Source: Flavobacterium sp. CBA20B-1
Lineage (GTDB): Bacteria > Bacteroidota > Bacteroidia > Flavobacteriales > Flavobacteriaceae
Direction of reading: 5' to 3'
Assembly: GCF_028473145.1 (NCBI RefSeq)
Contig: NZ_CP092370.1
Span: 930,001 to 994,000, forward strand
Length of the DNA stretch: 64,000 nucleotides
Shown here: in pieces, positions 29,800-39,731 of the stretch
Position numbering within the stretch: position 1 is the stretch's first letter
Layout: the number at the start of each line of letters is the position of its first letter
Notes under the pieces: generated by a model
Seen by the model: only the letters and a program-made list of their open reading frames with translations
Told to the model about the DNA's origin: nothing
The model's database searches: none
Position numbers and translations under genes: made by a program

Positions 29800-30524
29800 T
29801 ATTTACGCACGCTTTTAAGGTTAAACACAGTTGCCATTAAAAAGAAAATAGTTAATGATACAAAATAAATAACATCTCGGGTATCAATTACCCCTCTACT
29901 CATACTTTTAAAATGATAGCTCATTCCCACTTTTTCTATTAAGGTTGCCGATGATTTGAACAATTCTGCTAATTGATCAAACCCCATATACAAAACAAAG
30001 CAAATGACTACTGCTGTAATAAACGCTACAATTTGATTTTCAGATAACGACGAACAAAAAATACCGATACTCGTGTAAGCAGCCATTAAAAACAATAATC
30101 CCAAATAAGAACCAATGGTACTGCCCATATCCATATTTCCTGCCGGCAAACCATACGGATTTAATATGATGATGTATAAAAGCGTTGGTAAAATAGCGAT
30201 AACAACCAACAAAAAAGCACCAAAAAACTTACCAGTAACGATTTGGTTTAAACTCAATGGTTTGGTTACCAATAATTCAATAGTTCCTTGTTTGCGCTCG
30301 TCTGAAATACTTTTCATGGTAATTGCCGGAATCAACAAAAGCAAAACCAACGGTGCTAGTTGAAAAAACGGGGTTAAATCATTATAGCCGCTTTGCAGAA
30401 TGTTATAAGATCCGTCAACAATCCACAGAAAAATTCCATTTAAAATTAAAAATACGGCGATAACCAAATAGCCGGTAAGCGAACCAAAAAACGATTTGAT
30501 TTCTCTTAATAACAATGCTTTCAT
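29799..30524 (-). CDS. gldF: Gliding motility-associated ABC transporter permease GldF
   Basis: This 241-residue integral membrane protein has about six helices and is of the ABC-2 permease type. Recognisable features are MKALLLREIKSFFGSLTGYLVIAVFL, SISDERKQGTIELLVTKPL near residue 72 and the GLPAGNMDMGSTIGSYLGLLF region. It is directly followed by gldG. The ATPase partner gldA is not in this window. Confidence 0.94.
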   Translation of the reverse strand: MKALLLREIKSFFGSLTGYLVIAVFLILNGIFLWIVDGSYNILQSGYNDLTPFFQLAPLVLLLLIPAITMKSISDERKQGTIELLVTKPLSLNQIVTGKFFGAFLLVVIAILPTLLYIIILNPYGLPAGNMDMGSTIGSYLGLLFLMAAYTSIGIFCSSLSENQIVAFITAVVICFVLYMGFDQLAELFKSSATLIEKVGMSYHFKSMSRGVIDTRDVIYFVSLTIFFLMATVFNLKSVRK

Positions 30525-30581
30525 TCTATAAATTCAATTTAATAGTGTAAAGGTGGTAAAATTTATGCAATTTTGAACAAA

Positions 30582-30878
30582 TCAATCCAATGTAACCAAT
30601 TTATCAACGCTCCACGCTTGGGGTTTATCATTAAAAAATGCTTTTGTAAAAGCCCAAACCTCTTTAAAAAGCTCGGAATTTCGATACTTTTCTAAATCTT
30701 CCTCTTCATTCCAAATAGAATATGTGAAAAAGATACTTGGATTGCTTTTATCTTGATAAAGCTCTAAAAAATTGTTTCCTGGAAAATTTCTTATATCGTT
30801 TTTAACACTGTGAAAGCTCTCTAAAAACAACGGAATCTTCTCTTCGTGAAAACTCATTTTAACTATTCTTACAAACAT
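30582..30878 (-). CDS. Antibiotic biosynthesis monooxygenase-type (ABM) small protein
   Basis: The 98-residue ferredoxin-like protein has the ABM-domain pattern: MFVRIVKMSF, a helix, then FLELYQDKSNPSIFFTYSIWNEEEDLEKYRNSELFKEVW. Such proteins are small quinol monooxygenases or have unknown roles in central metabolism. It lies 8 bases downstream of the SAM hydroxide adenosyltransferase gene and 57 bases upstream of gldF, so all may form one transcript. Confidence 0.78.
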   Translation of the reverse strand: MFVRIVKMSFHEEKIPLFLESFHSVKNDIRNFPGNNFLELYQDKSNPSIFFTYSIWNEEEDLEKYRNSELFKEVWAFTKAFFNDKPQAWSVDKLVTLD

Positions 30879-30886
30879 ATCTTTAT

Positions 30887-31711
30887 TTATTCGGTAAATT
30901 CAATAATTACGGTGTCGCGGTATGACACACCAAACAAGCTTTTGGCATTGCCCACATTTTCTAAATCAGACTTATATATTGCCATTTGCAAAAAACCCAA
31001 ATCATTAAAAATAAACAACATATCGCCTTCAAATTCGCGCAACGACTTGTTTTCTGTATTAAAATCACCATAAAAAGCATTAATGCGGTTAATGCGGTAT
31101 CTTTTGGCAGCAATTTCAAACTTTCGTTCTTTCCGAACACGTTCAAACAGTTCCTTGGTAATATTGGTAACAGCGTTTCCGTAATGGTCAATATAAATCA
31201 CAGAACCTTTAATGGCGTTTTCGTCGTCTGCAACTTTTGGGCGCAATTCCACCAACAATTCGCAATCGTTATAATCGATTGGAGCACCTAATTCCTTAAA
31301 AGGTTCCTTGTTTAAAATACGTTCTGCCACATGATTGTAAAGCGAAATGGTATCCGAACAAAAATCGGGTATTTTTAAATCAATAATTTCAATCGCATCT
31401 TCGGCAGAAGCCAATAGCGTAATGGTACCATTGTTGGCCGTTAAAATATAGTGACCGTTTAATTTTGCAAGCAAAAACGATGTTTGATCAAACATTTCTG
31501 CTTCCACCAAAACCATGTGAATAGTACCTTTCGGAAAATTATTATATGCCCCATAAAGCACATAACTTGCGTTGGCAATATTGTAAAAATCAATACAATG
31601 CGAAATATCAACTATTTGAACCAACGGCATGCGCGATAAAATTTTACCTTTAACCGCTGCAACAAAATGATCTTTTATACCGTAATCTGTTGTTAATGTA
31701 ATAATTGACAT
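30887..31711 (-). CDS. S-adenosylmethionine hydroxide adenosyltransferase (DUF62 family)
   Basis: Family members split S-adenosylmethionine into adenosine and methionine using water or hydroxide, and are related to fluorinase. The 274-residue protein starts MSIITLTTDYGIKDHFVAAVKG, where TTDYG..D..V is the hallmark, and has VQIVDISHCIDFYNI and the C-terminal YIDHYGNAVTNI (about residues 175-190). It is divergent from phoH and first in the run leading to gldF, gldG and possibly dnaN. Confidence 0.9.
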   Translation of the reverse strand: MSIITLTTDYGIKDHFVAAVKGKILSRMPLVQIVDISHCIDFYNIANASYVLYGAYNNFPKGTIHMVLVEAEMFDQTSFLLAKLNGHYILTANNGTITLLASAEDAIEIIDLKIPDFCSDTISLYNHVAERILNKEPFKELGAPIDYNDCELLVELRPKVADDENAIKGSVIYIDHYGNAVTNITKELFERVRKERKFEIAAKRYRINRINAFYGDFNTENKSLREFEGDMLFIFNDLGFLQMAIYKSDLENVGNAKSLFGVSYRDTVIIEFTE

Positions 31712-31796
31712 TCGCTTTTTTTGTTAGTGTTTTTTGTTTTTTTTTATTAGATTTGATATATGCAAAACTAATTATTTTAATTAAACAATGTAGCTT

Positions 31797-32801
31797 TTGA
31801 ACGAAAGAATCATAGAATTAGAACACATTACCCCGAAAGATTTTTGGGGTCCGCAAGATATACATTTAGAGGTGATTAAAAAGCTGTATCCAAAACTAAA
31901 AATAGTAGCCCGCGGAACTACCATGAAAATTTTTGGCGAAGCTGAAATTTTGGATCAGTTTGAAACGCGTTTTGAACGTATTTTAAAGTATTACGATAAA
32001 TACAACCAGCTCAACGAAAACATTATTGAACGATTGATTTTAGATGATGTTCCGCAACGAATGGATAAATCAGATGAAATTTTGGTGCACGGTTTGGGTG
32101 GAAAGCTCATTAAAGCCACCACACCTAATCAGCAGAAGTTGGTCGATTTGGTTTTTAAAAACGATATGGTTTTTGCCATTGGTCCTGCGGGAACCGGTAA
32201 AACCTACACCGGAGTTGCTTTGGCGGTAAAAGCGTTGAAAGAAAAGCAGGTAAAGCGCATTATTTTGACCCGCCCAGCAGTTGAAGCCGGCGAAAATTTA
32301 GGTTTTTTACCGGGCGATATGAAGGAAAAACTCGATCCGTACATGCAGCCCTTATATGATGCTTTGCGCGATATGTTGCCACCAACCACCTTAGAAGATT
32401 ACTTGTTAAAAGGAATTATACAAATTGCGCCTTTGGCATTTATGCGCGGACGTACGTTGGACAATGCTTTTGTGATTTTAGACGAAGCCCAAAACACCAC
32501 CCACAGCCAAATGAAAATGTTTTTAACGCGTATGGGTAAAAATGCCAAGTTTATCATTACGGGCGATCCTGGTCAGGTTGATTTACCACGAAAAGTAACA
32601 TCGGGGTTGCGTGAAGCCTTACGAATTTTAGAAGGTGTAGAAGGTATTGGTTTTGTGTTTTTAGACGATAAAGATATTGTGCGCCACCGTTTGGTTAAGA
32701 AAATTGTGGAAGCCTACAAAAAGGTTGAAACTGCCAACGAGTTTGCATCACATCAAAATTATTATCAGAATAATCAAAATACAGAAAATCCGACGAGTTA
32801 G
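31797..32801 (+). CDS. phoH: PhoH-family ATPase
   Basis: PhoH proteins are cytosolic ATPases with a RecA/helicase-like core, probably acting on RNA. The 334-residue protein has an N-terminal KH-like part and the Walker A motif AIGPAGTGKTYTG near residue 127, Walker B FVILDEAQNTT near 225, and FIITGDPGQVDLPR near 250. The apparent start is TTG at 31797, as an upstream ATG is followed immediately by a stop. The stop codon lies inside the terminator hairpin. Confidence 0.92.
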   Translation: MNERIIELEHITPKDFWGPQDIHLEVIKKLYPKLKIVARGTTMKIFGEAEILDQFETRFERILKYYDKYNQLNENIIERLILDDVPQRMDKSDEILVHGLGGKLIKATTPNQQKLVDLVFKNDMVFAIGPAGTGKTYTGVALAVKALKEKQVKRIILTRPAVEAGENLGFLPGDMKEKLDPYMQPLYDALRDMLPPTTLEDYLLKGIIQIAPLAFMRGRTLDNAFVILDEAQNTTHSQMKMFLTRMGKNAKFIITGDPGQVDLPRKVTSGLREALRILEGVEGIGFVFLDDKDIVRHRLVKKIVEAYKKVETANEFASHQNYYQNNQNTENPTS

Positions 32802-32812
32802 TCGGATTTTTT
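32785..32812 (+). terminator. Terminator of phoH
   Basis: AAAATCCGAC and GTCGGATTTT form a perfect 10-base stem around a 6-base loop, followed by further T residues. The phoH stop codon is within it. Confidence 0.88.
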
Positions 32813-32834
32813 GTTTAATTATAGATTACTTTTA

Positions 32835-33338
32835 TTAATATTCACAATTATATGAATATCCAATCATTATAGATCCTAAATAAGTATTCACTTCTTGTTT
32901 GATAGGGTTTGGTTTCATACCTGTTGTTAGAAAATATTCACAATACCTATTTTTATAACTTTGATTATATGAGAAATAAAAAGGGTCTCCTATAATCATT
33001 TCTATTGGATTTTCTTTATAAAAATTTGAATTAGAGTCAATAATTCCTTTGATATAGTTAGTTTTATCAAAAACTAATTCTAAACAATTATTTTTAATAC
33101 TTGTTAAATCTAATAACTTCATATCTTCTTTTAGATTAACAAACACATAATGACTAAACTCATTCTCCTCCTTTACAATTAAATTCATCTTATGAATTGT
33201 CCCAAATAATATATAATCTTTATTTTCTAGAAGATAATACAATTCATTCTCAATTTTGTCAATGTTATCACTGAAATAAGTAATATTTTGCGAATAACAA
33301 TTTATTGAGATGAGAAATATTAAAAATACCCTTTTCAT
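32835..33338 (-). CDS. Small secreted protein of unknown function
   Basis: The 167-residue product begins with a signal peptide (MKRVFLIFLISINCYSQ). The mature part is rich in Asn, Tyr and Lys and contains a repeated-looking hydrophobic/charged pattern but no motif I recognise. It starts one base downstream of the ytxJ stop, so it is likely in one transcript with it. Composition is more AT-rich than the surrounding housekeeping genes. No function is proposed. Confidence 0.65.
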   Translation of the reverse strand: MKRVFLIFLISINCYSQNITYFSDNIDKIENELYYLLENKDYILFGTIHKMNLIVKEENEFSHYVFVNLKEDMKLLDLTSIKNNCLELVFDKTNYIKGIIDSNSNFYKENPIEMIIGDPFYFSYNQSYKNRYCEYFLTTGMKPNPIKQEVNTYLGSIMIGYSYNCEY

Positions 33339-33668
33339 TTAAACCAACTTCATCAAAACATTCGCATCAATACTTTCGTGCGATGTATGATATATAACTA
33401 TACCATCTTTAATCAACAAAATTTGTGGCGATTGATGTTCCACTTTAAATACTTCAGCAATCTCATTAGAGATGTTTCTGTAAGCAATCAAATCTAAATA
33501 ATAGGCATCCATCACATTCTGCAATGAAAAATCGCTTTCAAAATTCTTTAACGCCATTTTACTGATGATGCAACGCGTGCTGTGTTTGAAAATCAAAACA
33601 GGTTTGTTCCAAGATTCGTTAATTATTTGATCAATTTGATCTATATGTTCTAAAACCTTCCAATTCAT
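33339..33668 (-). CDS. ytxJ: Bacillithiol-system redox protein YtxJ
   Basis: YtxJ (DUF2847) has a thioredoxin-like fold with a single reactive cysteine and is thought to act as a bacilliredoxin that removes bacillithiol from proteins. The 109-residue protein has IFKHSTRCIISKMALKNF around residues 27-44, with the cysteine in the family TRCxIS motif, and HQSPQILLIKDG near 78. The presence of bshA at the other end of the window supports a bacillithiol-making organism. Confidence 0.88.
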   Translation of the reverse strand: MNWKVLEHIDQIDQIINESWNKPVLIFKHSTRCIISKMALKNFESDFSLQNVMDAYYLDLIAYRNISNEIAEVFKVEHQSPQILLIKDGIVIYHTSHESIDANVLMKLV

Positions 33669-33732
33669 TTTTGTAAATTTAATCTCAAATATACGTCAAT
33701 TTATCCTATTTGATAACTTTCGTAAAAGCTTA

Positions 33733-33810
33733 AAAACGTCATTTTGTCATTTTCACCCTACTTAAAACACTCAAAACAAGACAAATAGTCATTAAATAAC
33801 ATTTGGAACA
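33733..33810. promoter_or_regulatory. Candidate heat-shock control region upstream of clpB
   Basis: The segment contains GTCATTTTGTCATTTT (33738-33753) and later GACAAATAGTCATTA (33780-33794), repeated TGTCAT/GACAAA-type boxes in both orientations. No perfect TTG-N19-TAnnTTTG is seen. A stress-regulator site is plausible from position, but not proved. Confidence 0.3.
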
Positions 33811-33857
33811 CCGTTTGAAAAGTAGATATCAACAACACAACCATAAAAATTAAAAAA

Positions 33858-36443
33858 ATGAACTTAAATAATTTTACAATAAAATCGCAGGAAGTATTGC
33901 AACAAGCTCAGGTTTTAGTACAAACTTTTGGGCAACAACAAATAGAAAACGAACATCTTTTAAAAGCCATTTTAGAGGTCGATGAAAACGTAACACCTTT
34001 TATCTTAAAAAAAGTCGGTATAAATATCGATCAATTAAAATCGCAAAACGATCAAATTATTGAGTCGTTTCCAAGGGTCGAAGGTGCGCAGATTGGCTTG
34101 TCGCGTGCGGCTGGAAATGCTTTGAATGAAGCACAAGTCATCGCCAAAAAAATGAACGATGAATATGTATCCATCGAACATTTATTTTTGTCAATTTTTA
34201 AATCGAACAGTAAAATTGCATCGTTTCTAAAAACAGGCGGAGCCACCGAAAAACAAATAGAAGCTGCAGTTACGGAACTACGCAAAGGCGAACGCGTAAC
34301 GTCGGCATCAGCAGAAGAAACCTACAACTCTTTGAATAAATACGCCAAAAATCTAAATGAATTGGCAAACAGCGGAAAACTGGATCCGGTGATTGGGCGT
34401 GATGAAGAAATTCGTCGAGTTTTACAGATTTTAACACGCCGTTCTAAAAACAACCCTATGTTAATTGGTGAACCAGGTGTTGGTAAAACCGCAATTGCCG
34501 AAGGTTTAGCACACCGAATTGTTCAGGGCGATGTACCTGAAAACTTGAAAGATAAAATGGTTTTTTCACTAGATATGGGTGCCTTAATTGCCGGAGCAAA
34601 ATACAAAGGTGAATTTGAAGAACGCTTGAAATCGGTGGTGAAAGAAGTAACTTCGTCAGATGGAGCTATTATTCTTTTTATCGATGAAATTCACACGCTT
34701 GTTGGTGCCGGCGGTGGCGAAGGTGCTATGGATGCAGCCAACATTTTAAAACCAGCTTTGGCTCGTGGCGAATTAAGAGCAATCGGAGCGACAACTTTAG
34801 ACGAATATCAAAAATATTTCGAGAAAGATAAAGCATTAGAACGTCGTTTTCAAAAGGTAATTATTGAAGAACCTGATACTGAAAGTGCCATTTCTATTCT
34901 TCGTGGAATTAAAGAAAAGTACGAAACACATCATAAAGTGCGTATTAAAGACGAAGCTATAATTGGGGCTGTAGAACTTTCACAGCGCTATATTTCAAAT
35001 AGATTTTTACCCGATAAAGCAATCGATTTAATGGACGAAGCGGCATCGAAAATCAGAATGGAAATCAATTCAAAACCAGAAGAATTAGATGTTTTAGACC
35101 GAAAAATCATGCAGCTTGAAATTGAAATTGAAGCGATTAAGCGTGAGAATGACGAGTTAAAACTGAAAGCTTTAGGTATTGATTTGGCAAATTTAAAAGA
35201 AGAACGCAATCAGATTTTTTCGAAATGGAAATCGGAAAAAGATGTGGTTGACAATATTCAGAATGCCAAATTAGAAATTGAAGAATACAAACTAGAAGCT
35301 GAACGCGCCGAACGCAACGGTGATTATGGTAAAGTAGCCGAAATTCGTTATGGAAAAATTCAGGATGCAGAAAACCGTTTGGCTACTTATCAAAAGCAAT
35401 TAGAAGAAAATCAAAAGGGAACTTCGCTAATCAAAGAAGAAGTTACTTACGAAGATATTGCCGAAGTGGTTGCAAAATGGACAGGTGTTCCTGTGACGAA
35501 AATGTTGCAAAGCGATCGAGAAAAGCTGTTGAATTTAGAAAACGAACTACACAAACGCGTGGTGGGTCAGGAAGAAGCAATTGAAGCCATTTCAGATGCC
35601 GTTCGTCGCAGTCGTTCCGGTTTGCAAGATCCTAAAAAACCCATCGGATCGTTCTTATTTTTGGGAACAACGGGTGTGGGTAAAACCGAATTGGCAAAAG
35701 CGTTAGCGGAATATTTGTTCGATGACGAAAACGCCATGACCCGAATTGATATGAGCGAATATTCTGAGCGTCACAGCGTGAGCAGATTGGTTGGTGCACC
35801 TCCCGGATATGTGGGTTATGATGAAGGCGGACAATTGACAGAAGCAGTTCGTAGAAGACCTTATTCGGTTATTTTGTTAGATGAAATTGAAAAAGCACAT
35901 CCTGATACTTTCAATATCTTGTTACAGGTGTTAGATGAAGGGCGATTAACCGATAATAAAGGTCGTTTGGCTGATTTTAAAAACACCATTATTATCATGA
36001 CGTCAAACATGGGAAGTGCGATCATTCAAGAACAATTTGATAATCATCCAACTGAAATTGCCGCAGAAAATGCAAAAGAAGAAGTGTTGAACCAATTAAA
36101 AACAATGGTTCGCCCGGAATTTTTAAACCGTATTGATGAAATTACAATGTTTACGCCGTTAACCAAAGGAAACATTGAACAAATTGTAGGCATACAATTA
36201 AGAGGTGTGTTCAAGATGCTGGCAAACCAACACATCACAATGGATGCAACGCCCGAAGCAATTAACTATTTAGCTAAAAAAGGTTTTGATCCGCATTTTG
36301 GTGCCCGACCGGTGAAACGAGTGATTCAACGCGAAGTTTTAAACCAGCTTTCGAAAGAAATATTAGCAGGAAAAATTAAAACCGACAGTATTATTTTGTT
36401 GGATAGTTTTGAAGATCAATTGGTTTTCAGAAACCAAGAATAA
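33858..36443 (+). CDS. clpB: ATP-dependent disaggregase ClpB
   Basis: ClpB is a hexameric AAA+ chaperone that pulls polypeptides out of aggregates together with DnaK. The 861-residue protein has the N-terminal Clp repeats (1-145), the first ATPase with [13 protein letters not shown] (about 205), a long coiled-coil middle domain (about 405-525) typical of ClpB rather than ClpA/C, and the second ATPase with [15 protein letters not shown] (about 605). It has no ClpP-binding loop that I can see. A terminator follows. Confidence 0.96.
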   Translation: MNLNNFTIKSQEVLQQAQVLVQTFGQQQIENEHLLKAILEVDENVTPFILKKVGINIDQLKSQNDQIIESFPRVEGAQIGLSRAAGNALNEAQVIAKKMNDEYVSIEHLFLSIFKSNSKIASFLKTGGATEKQIEAAVTELRKGERVTSASAEETYNSLNKYAKNLNELANSGKLDPVIGRDEEIRRVLQILTRRSKNNPMLIGEPGVGKTAIAEGLAHRIVQGDVPENLKDKMVFSLDMGALIAGAKYKGEFEERLKSVVKEVTSSDGAIILFIDEIHTLVGAGGGEGAMDAANILKPALARGELRAIGATTLDEYQKYFEKDKALERRFQKVIIEEPDTESAISILRGIKEKYETHHKVRIKDEAIIGAVELSQRYISNRFLPDKAIDLMDEAASKIRMEINSKPEELDVLDRKIMQLEIEIEAIKRENDELKLKALGIDLANLKEERNQIFSKWKSEKDVVDNIQNAKLEIEEYKLEAERAERNGDYGKVAEIRYGKIQDAENRLATYQKQLEENQKGTSLIKEEVTYEDIAEVVAKWTGVPVTKMLQSDREKLLNLENELHKRVVGQEEAIEAISDAVRRSRSGLQDPKKPIGSFLFLGTTGVGKTELAKALAEYLFDDENAMTRIDMSEYSERHSVSRLVGAPPGYVGYDEGGQLTEAVRRRPYSVILLDEIEKAHPDTFNILLQVLDEGRLTDNKGRLADFKNTIIIMTSNMGSAIIQEQFDNHPTEIAAENAKEEVLNQLKTMVRPEFLNRIDEITMFTPLTKGNIEQIVGIQLRGVFKMLANQHITMDATPEAINYLAKKGFDPHFGARPVKRVIQREVLNQLSKEILAGKIKTDSIILLDSFEDQLVFRNQE

Positions 36444-36450
36444 ACAATAA

Positions 36451-36479
36451 AAAGTGTCTTAAATTAAGGCACTTTTTGT
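36451..36479 (+). terminator. Terminator of clpB
   Basis: AAAGTGTCTT and AAGGCACTTT form a 10-base stem (one T-G pair), followed by TTGTTTTTTT. Confidence 0.82.
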
Positions 36480-36522
36480 TTTTTTATACAAATATATTCC
36501 CTATCTTACCAATAAAAAAACT

Positions 36523-36783
36523 ATGGAACATGTAGAAATTTTTGCAGGAAGCGCTATTATGGCAATGGCGGTAAAAAACACTTTAGAAGAAAACAATATT
36601 GGTTATATTGAACGCAACGATATTGAGTCAGCCATCACCGCAGGTTTTGGTTCAGCTGATAAAGCAGTGCATATTTTTGTTTTGGAAACAGATGAAGAAA
36701 AAGCCCGTTACGCTTTAGCCGAAACCAATTTTGACGATATTGATGAAGTGGGCGATTTAATCGACGATACAAGCGAAGAATAA
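36523..36783 (+). CDS. DUF2007 domain protein
   Basis: The 86-residue acidic cytosolic protein matches the DUF2007 (putative signal-transducing) family in pattern: an initial VEIFAGSAIMAMAVKNTLEENNIGYIE, then AVHIFVLETDEEKARYALAE, a ferredoxin-like betaalphabeta arrangement. The molecular role of the family is not known. It stands alone between two terminators. Confidence 0.8.
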   Translation: MEHVEIFAGSAIMAMAVKNTLEENNIGYIERNDIESAITAGFGSADKAVHIFVLETDEEKARYALAETNFDDIDEVGDLIDDTSEE

Positions 36784-36786
36784 AAA

Positions 36787-36812
36787 AAAGCTGTTCTCAT
36801 GAACAGCTTTTT
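36787..36812. terminator. Bidirectional terminator
   Basis: AAAAGCTGTTC and GAACAGCTTTT form an 11-base perfect stem with a 4-base loop between the DUF2007 gene and ettA. Confidence 0.88.
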
Positions 36813-36820
36813 AATTTTAA

Positions 36821-38509
36821 TTAGCGTACTAATTTTTTGTATTTGATACGTGTTGGTGCAACATCTCCCAAACGTTTCTTGCGGTTTTCTTCGTATTCTG
36901 AAAAAGATCCTTCAAAGAAATATACTTCAGAATCACCCTCAAAAGCCAAAATATGCGTACAAACACGGTCTAAAAACCAACGGTCGTGCGAAATAATTAC
37001 GGCACAACCTGCGAAGTTTTCCAAACCTTCTTCCAATGCTCGTAAGGTATTAATATCCAAGTCATTAGTTGGCTCATCTAATAACAGCACGTTTCCTTCT
37101 TCTTTCAGTGTCATTGCTAAGTGTAAACGGTTTCGTTCACCACCCGATAAAGTAGCAACTTTTTTATTTTGATCAGATCCTGCAAAATTAAATCGCGATA
37201 GATAAGCACGAGCATTTACCTGGCGACCACCCATCATAATTAACTCTTGTCCTTCGGCAAAATTATCGTAAATTGACTTTTCTGTATCTATATTTTTATG
37301 CGATTGATCCACATACGCAATTTTAACCGTATCGCCCACTACAAATTCTCCGGCATCAGGCGTTTGCTCGCCCATAATCATACGGAAAATGGTTGATTTA
37401 CCTGCACCGTTTGGCCCGATAATGCCCACAATACCAGCTTGCGGAAGTGTAAAGTTTAAATTATCATACAAAATTTTATCGCCAAAAGCTTTTGCAACAC
37501 CCTTCGCCTCAATCACATTTGTACCTAAGCGCGGTCCGTTTGGAATGTAGATTTCCAATTTTTCTTCCAATTGCTTTTGATCTTCGTTCAACAAGCGGTC
37601 GTAATTCTGTAAACGTGCCTTTTGTTTTGTTTGTCGGCCTTTCGCACCTTGACGCACCCAATCTAACTCACGTTCTAGAGTTTTTCTGCGTTTTGATGCT
37701 GTTTTTTCTTCTTGTTCTAAACGTTTTGCTTTTTGATCTAACCATGAAGAATAGTTTCCTTTCCATGGAATACCTTCTCCCCTGTCTAATTCTAGAATCC
37801 AACCGGCAACATTGTCTAAGAAATAACGGTCGTGGGTTACGGCAATAATGGTTCCTTTATATTGTTGTAAATGCTGTTCTAACCAATGCACCGATTCGGC
37901 ATCTAAATGGTTGGTAGGCTCATCTAACAATAAAACATCTGGTTCTTGTAACAACAAACGACACAAAGCAACACGACGGCGCTCACCACCTGAAAGTACT
38001 GAAATTGGGGTATCAGGTTCCGGACAACGAAGGGCATCCATAGCCACTTCTAGTTTATTATCTAGTTCCCATCCGCCTACTGCATCAATTTTATCTTGCA
38101 AATCTGCTTGGCGATCCATCAGTTTCTGCATTTTATCTGCATCTTCATAAACCTCTGGCAAACCAAACATATCGTTAATTTTGTTGAATTCGTCAAGAAT
38201 AGCCACCACATCGGCCATTCCTTCACGCACAACTTCAATTACGGTTTTGGTTTCATCTAACTGCGGCTCTTGCTCTAAATATCCTACGGAATATCCGGGT
38301 GCAAAAACCACATCGCCTTGATAGTTTTTATCAACCCCTGCAATGATTTTAAGCAAAGATGATTTACCAGAACCATTTAAACCTAAAATTCCAATTTTAG
38401 CTCCGTAGAAAAAGCTTAAATAAATATCTTTAAGTACTGTTTTATTTGTCGATGAATAGGTTTTACTCACTTTCGACATTGAAAAGATTACTTTTTTATC
38501 GTCTGACAT
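36821..38509 (-). CDS. ettA: Energy-dependent translational throttle protein EttA (ABC-F)
   Basis: EttA binds the ribosomal E site and adjusts initiation to the ATP/ADP ratio. The 562-residue protein has two ABC ATPase domains with Walker A GLNGSGKS (about 46) and GPNGAGKS (about 350), and signatures LSGGERRR and LSGGERNR. Between them is the arm/linker with TASKRRKTLERELDWVRQGAKG. The lack of membrane segments and the overall length match EttA rather than other ABC-F members. Confidence 0.94.
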   Translation of the reverse strand: MSDDKKVIFSMSKVSKTYSSTNKTVLKDIYLSFFYGAKIGILGLNGSGKSSLLKIIAGVDKNYQGDVVFAPGYSVGYLEQEPQLDETKTVIEVVREGMADVVAILDEFNKINDMFGLPEVYEDADKMQKLMDRQADLQDKIDAVGGWELDNKLEVAMDALRCPEPDTPISVLSGGERRRVALCRLLLQEPDVLLLDEPTNHLDAESVHWLEQHLQQYKGTIIAVTHDRYFLDNVAGWILELDRGEGIPWKGNYSSWLDQKAKRLEQEEKTASKRRKTLERELDWVRQGAKGRQTKQKARLQNYDRLLNEDQKQLEEKLEIYIPNGPRLGTNVIEAKGVAKAFGDKILYDNLNFTLPQAGIVGIIGPNGAGKSTIFRMIMGEQTPDAGEFVVGDTVKIAYVDQSHKNIDTEKSIYDNFAEGQELIMMGGRQVNARAYLSRFNFAGSDQNKKVATLSGGERNRLHLAMTLKEEGNVLLLDEPTNDLDINTLRALEEGLENFAGCAVIISHDRWFLDRVCTHILAFEGDSEVYFFEGSFSEYEENRKKRLGDVAPTRIKYKKLVR

Positions 38510-38600
38510 AATTTTTTAGTGAATTTTAATACCTTTCAAAAATACCACAAAAGTTTGTATTAATAAAAAATAATATGATGGTACTTATTAAACCATTTTG

Positions 38601-38608
38601 TATTTTTG
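38601..38608 (+). promoter_or_regulatory. -7 element of the small gene at 38627
   Basis: TATTTTTG fits TAnnTTTG. No TTG lies at 19 bases upstream. It overlaps an alternative ATG at 38606, which argues that translation starts downstream at 38627. Confidence 0.45.
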
Positions 38609-38626
38609 ACGAAAAATATAACTAAT

Positions 38627-38839
38627 ATGGAATTTACAGAGAACTTTAGAAAATCGAACGATTTTAGAATAAACGGTCAACTGCTATATATTACAGATGC
38701 AAATGGTCATGAATTAGAACTATTTGTTGGAGAAGAAATTGAAGCTGCAAGATGGAGCGATGAAGGACGCTTAATTGTTGTTTTAAAAAGCGGTGGTGTA
38801 CGGTCGTATGAAGATGAGGTAAATTATATTACGATATAA
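38627..38839 (+). CDS. Small DUF2442-like protein
   Basis: From the ATG at 38627 the product is 70 residues, starting MEFTENFRKSNDF. The later part, LELFVGEEIEAARWSDEGRLIVVLKSGGVRSYEDEVNYI, forms a predicted beta-rich fold with similarity in pattern to DUF2442 proteins, which I cannot confirm. The role is unknown. It has a candidate -7 element and a terminator. Confidence 0.6.
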   Translation: MEFTENFRKSNDFRINGQLLYITDANGHELELFVGEEIEAARWSDEGRLIVVLKSGGVRSYEDEVNYITI

Positions 38840-38841
38840 CT

Positions 38842-38867
38842 AAAAGGAACTTTAAAAAGTTCCTTTT
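38842..38867. terminator. Bidirectional terminator
   Basis: AAAAGGAACT and AGTTCCTTTT pair perfectly around a 6-base loop. The stop codon of the convergent glycosyltransferase gene falls within it. Confidence 0.85.
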
Positions 38868-39676
38868 TTAATACCAAAATCTGTCCAAACGCTGCGTAAA
38901 TCTTTCGTGTGGGCTCTGATTTTTTTATTTATTGCTAAAGCTTTTTCATTAACGTATCCCCGAGCATGATCTAAATGTATGCAAGTGGTGCTGTAACGTA
39001 TTTGTTTGCCTTTAACGCCTTTATTGACCAATCGTTCACCTAATTCCCGATCTTCACCACCATATTCCATTCGCTCATCAAAACCGTTTACTGCTATGAG
39101 ATCTTTTTTCCATCCTGATGAATTATGACCATTCCAAGAGGGTGTTGTAGGGGTGAGAAAGTTTAAAAAATCACTTTTAAATCCAAAAGAATTTAATTTA
39201 TTATTTTTAAATGATTTTTTCATTCCATGAGCCATCAGCCATTTCACATTAAAGCAATCTCCTGAAATGATATCTTCTTTTGAGATTAATTTTGATAAAT
39301 CCATTGACAGTTTATGGTATCCGCCCGAGAGAAAAAAATTAGGTTTGCGCATCCTTTTGTGTACTTCAACAAAATCTTTTCTAGGAATACAGTCGCCATC
39401 GGTCATAATGATATAATCTGTAGTAGTTTCTAGTAGTGCTTTATTCAAGATAATTGTTTTTTGAAAACCGTTATCCTCATGCCAAACATGTTTCATAGGA
39501 AAAGGTACTTGAGCTTGAAGTTTCTCTATTAAATGAAAAGTTTCACTTGTAGAGCCATCATCGGCAATAACGACCTCAAATTCTTTATATGTTTGCACAG
39601 AAAATCCCCAAATAACCTTTTCTAGCCATTCAGGTGAATTATATGTACTAATAATTATGGAAATATTTGGTTTCAT
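38852..39676 (-). CDS. Family 2 glycosyltransferase
   Basis: The 274-residue protein has the GT-A fold start ISIIISTYNSPEWLEKVI, VVIADDGST near residue 36, and MTDGDCIPRKDF (about residues 91-102), where DGD is the metal-binding DxD equivalent. A second part, VNGFDERMEYGGEDRELGERL, is a GT7C-like galactosyltransferase domain that completes the site. No membrane segment is present, so it acts at the cytosolic membrane face. It marks the left edge of the surface-glycan cluster and is divergent from the GT9 gene with a 55-base promoter region. Sugar and acceptor are unknown. Confidence 0.88.
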   Translation of the reverse strand: MKPNISIIISTYNSPEWLEKVIWGFSVQTYKEFEVVIADDGSTSETFHLIEKLQAQVPFPMKHVWHEDNGFQKTIILNKALLETTTDYIIMTDGDCIPRKDFVEVHKRMRKPNFFLSGGYHKLSMDLSKLISKEDIISGDCFNVKWLMAHGMKKSFKNNKLNSFGFKSDFLNFLTPTTPSWNGHNSSGWKKDLIAVNGFDERMEYGGEDRELGERLVNKGVKGKQIRYSTTCIHLDHARGYVNEKALAINKKIRAHTKDLRSVWTDFGIKKGTF

Positions 39677-39731
39677 GCAGACAAATATAGAGTATTTTAA
39701 TATTTTTGTAAAAATAACTTTTTAGGAAAGT

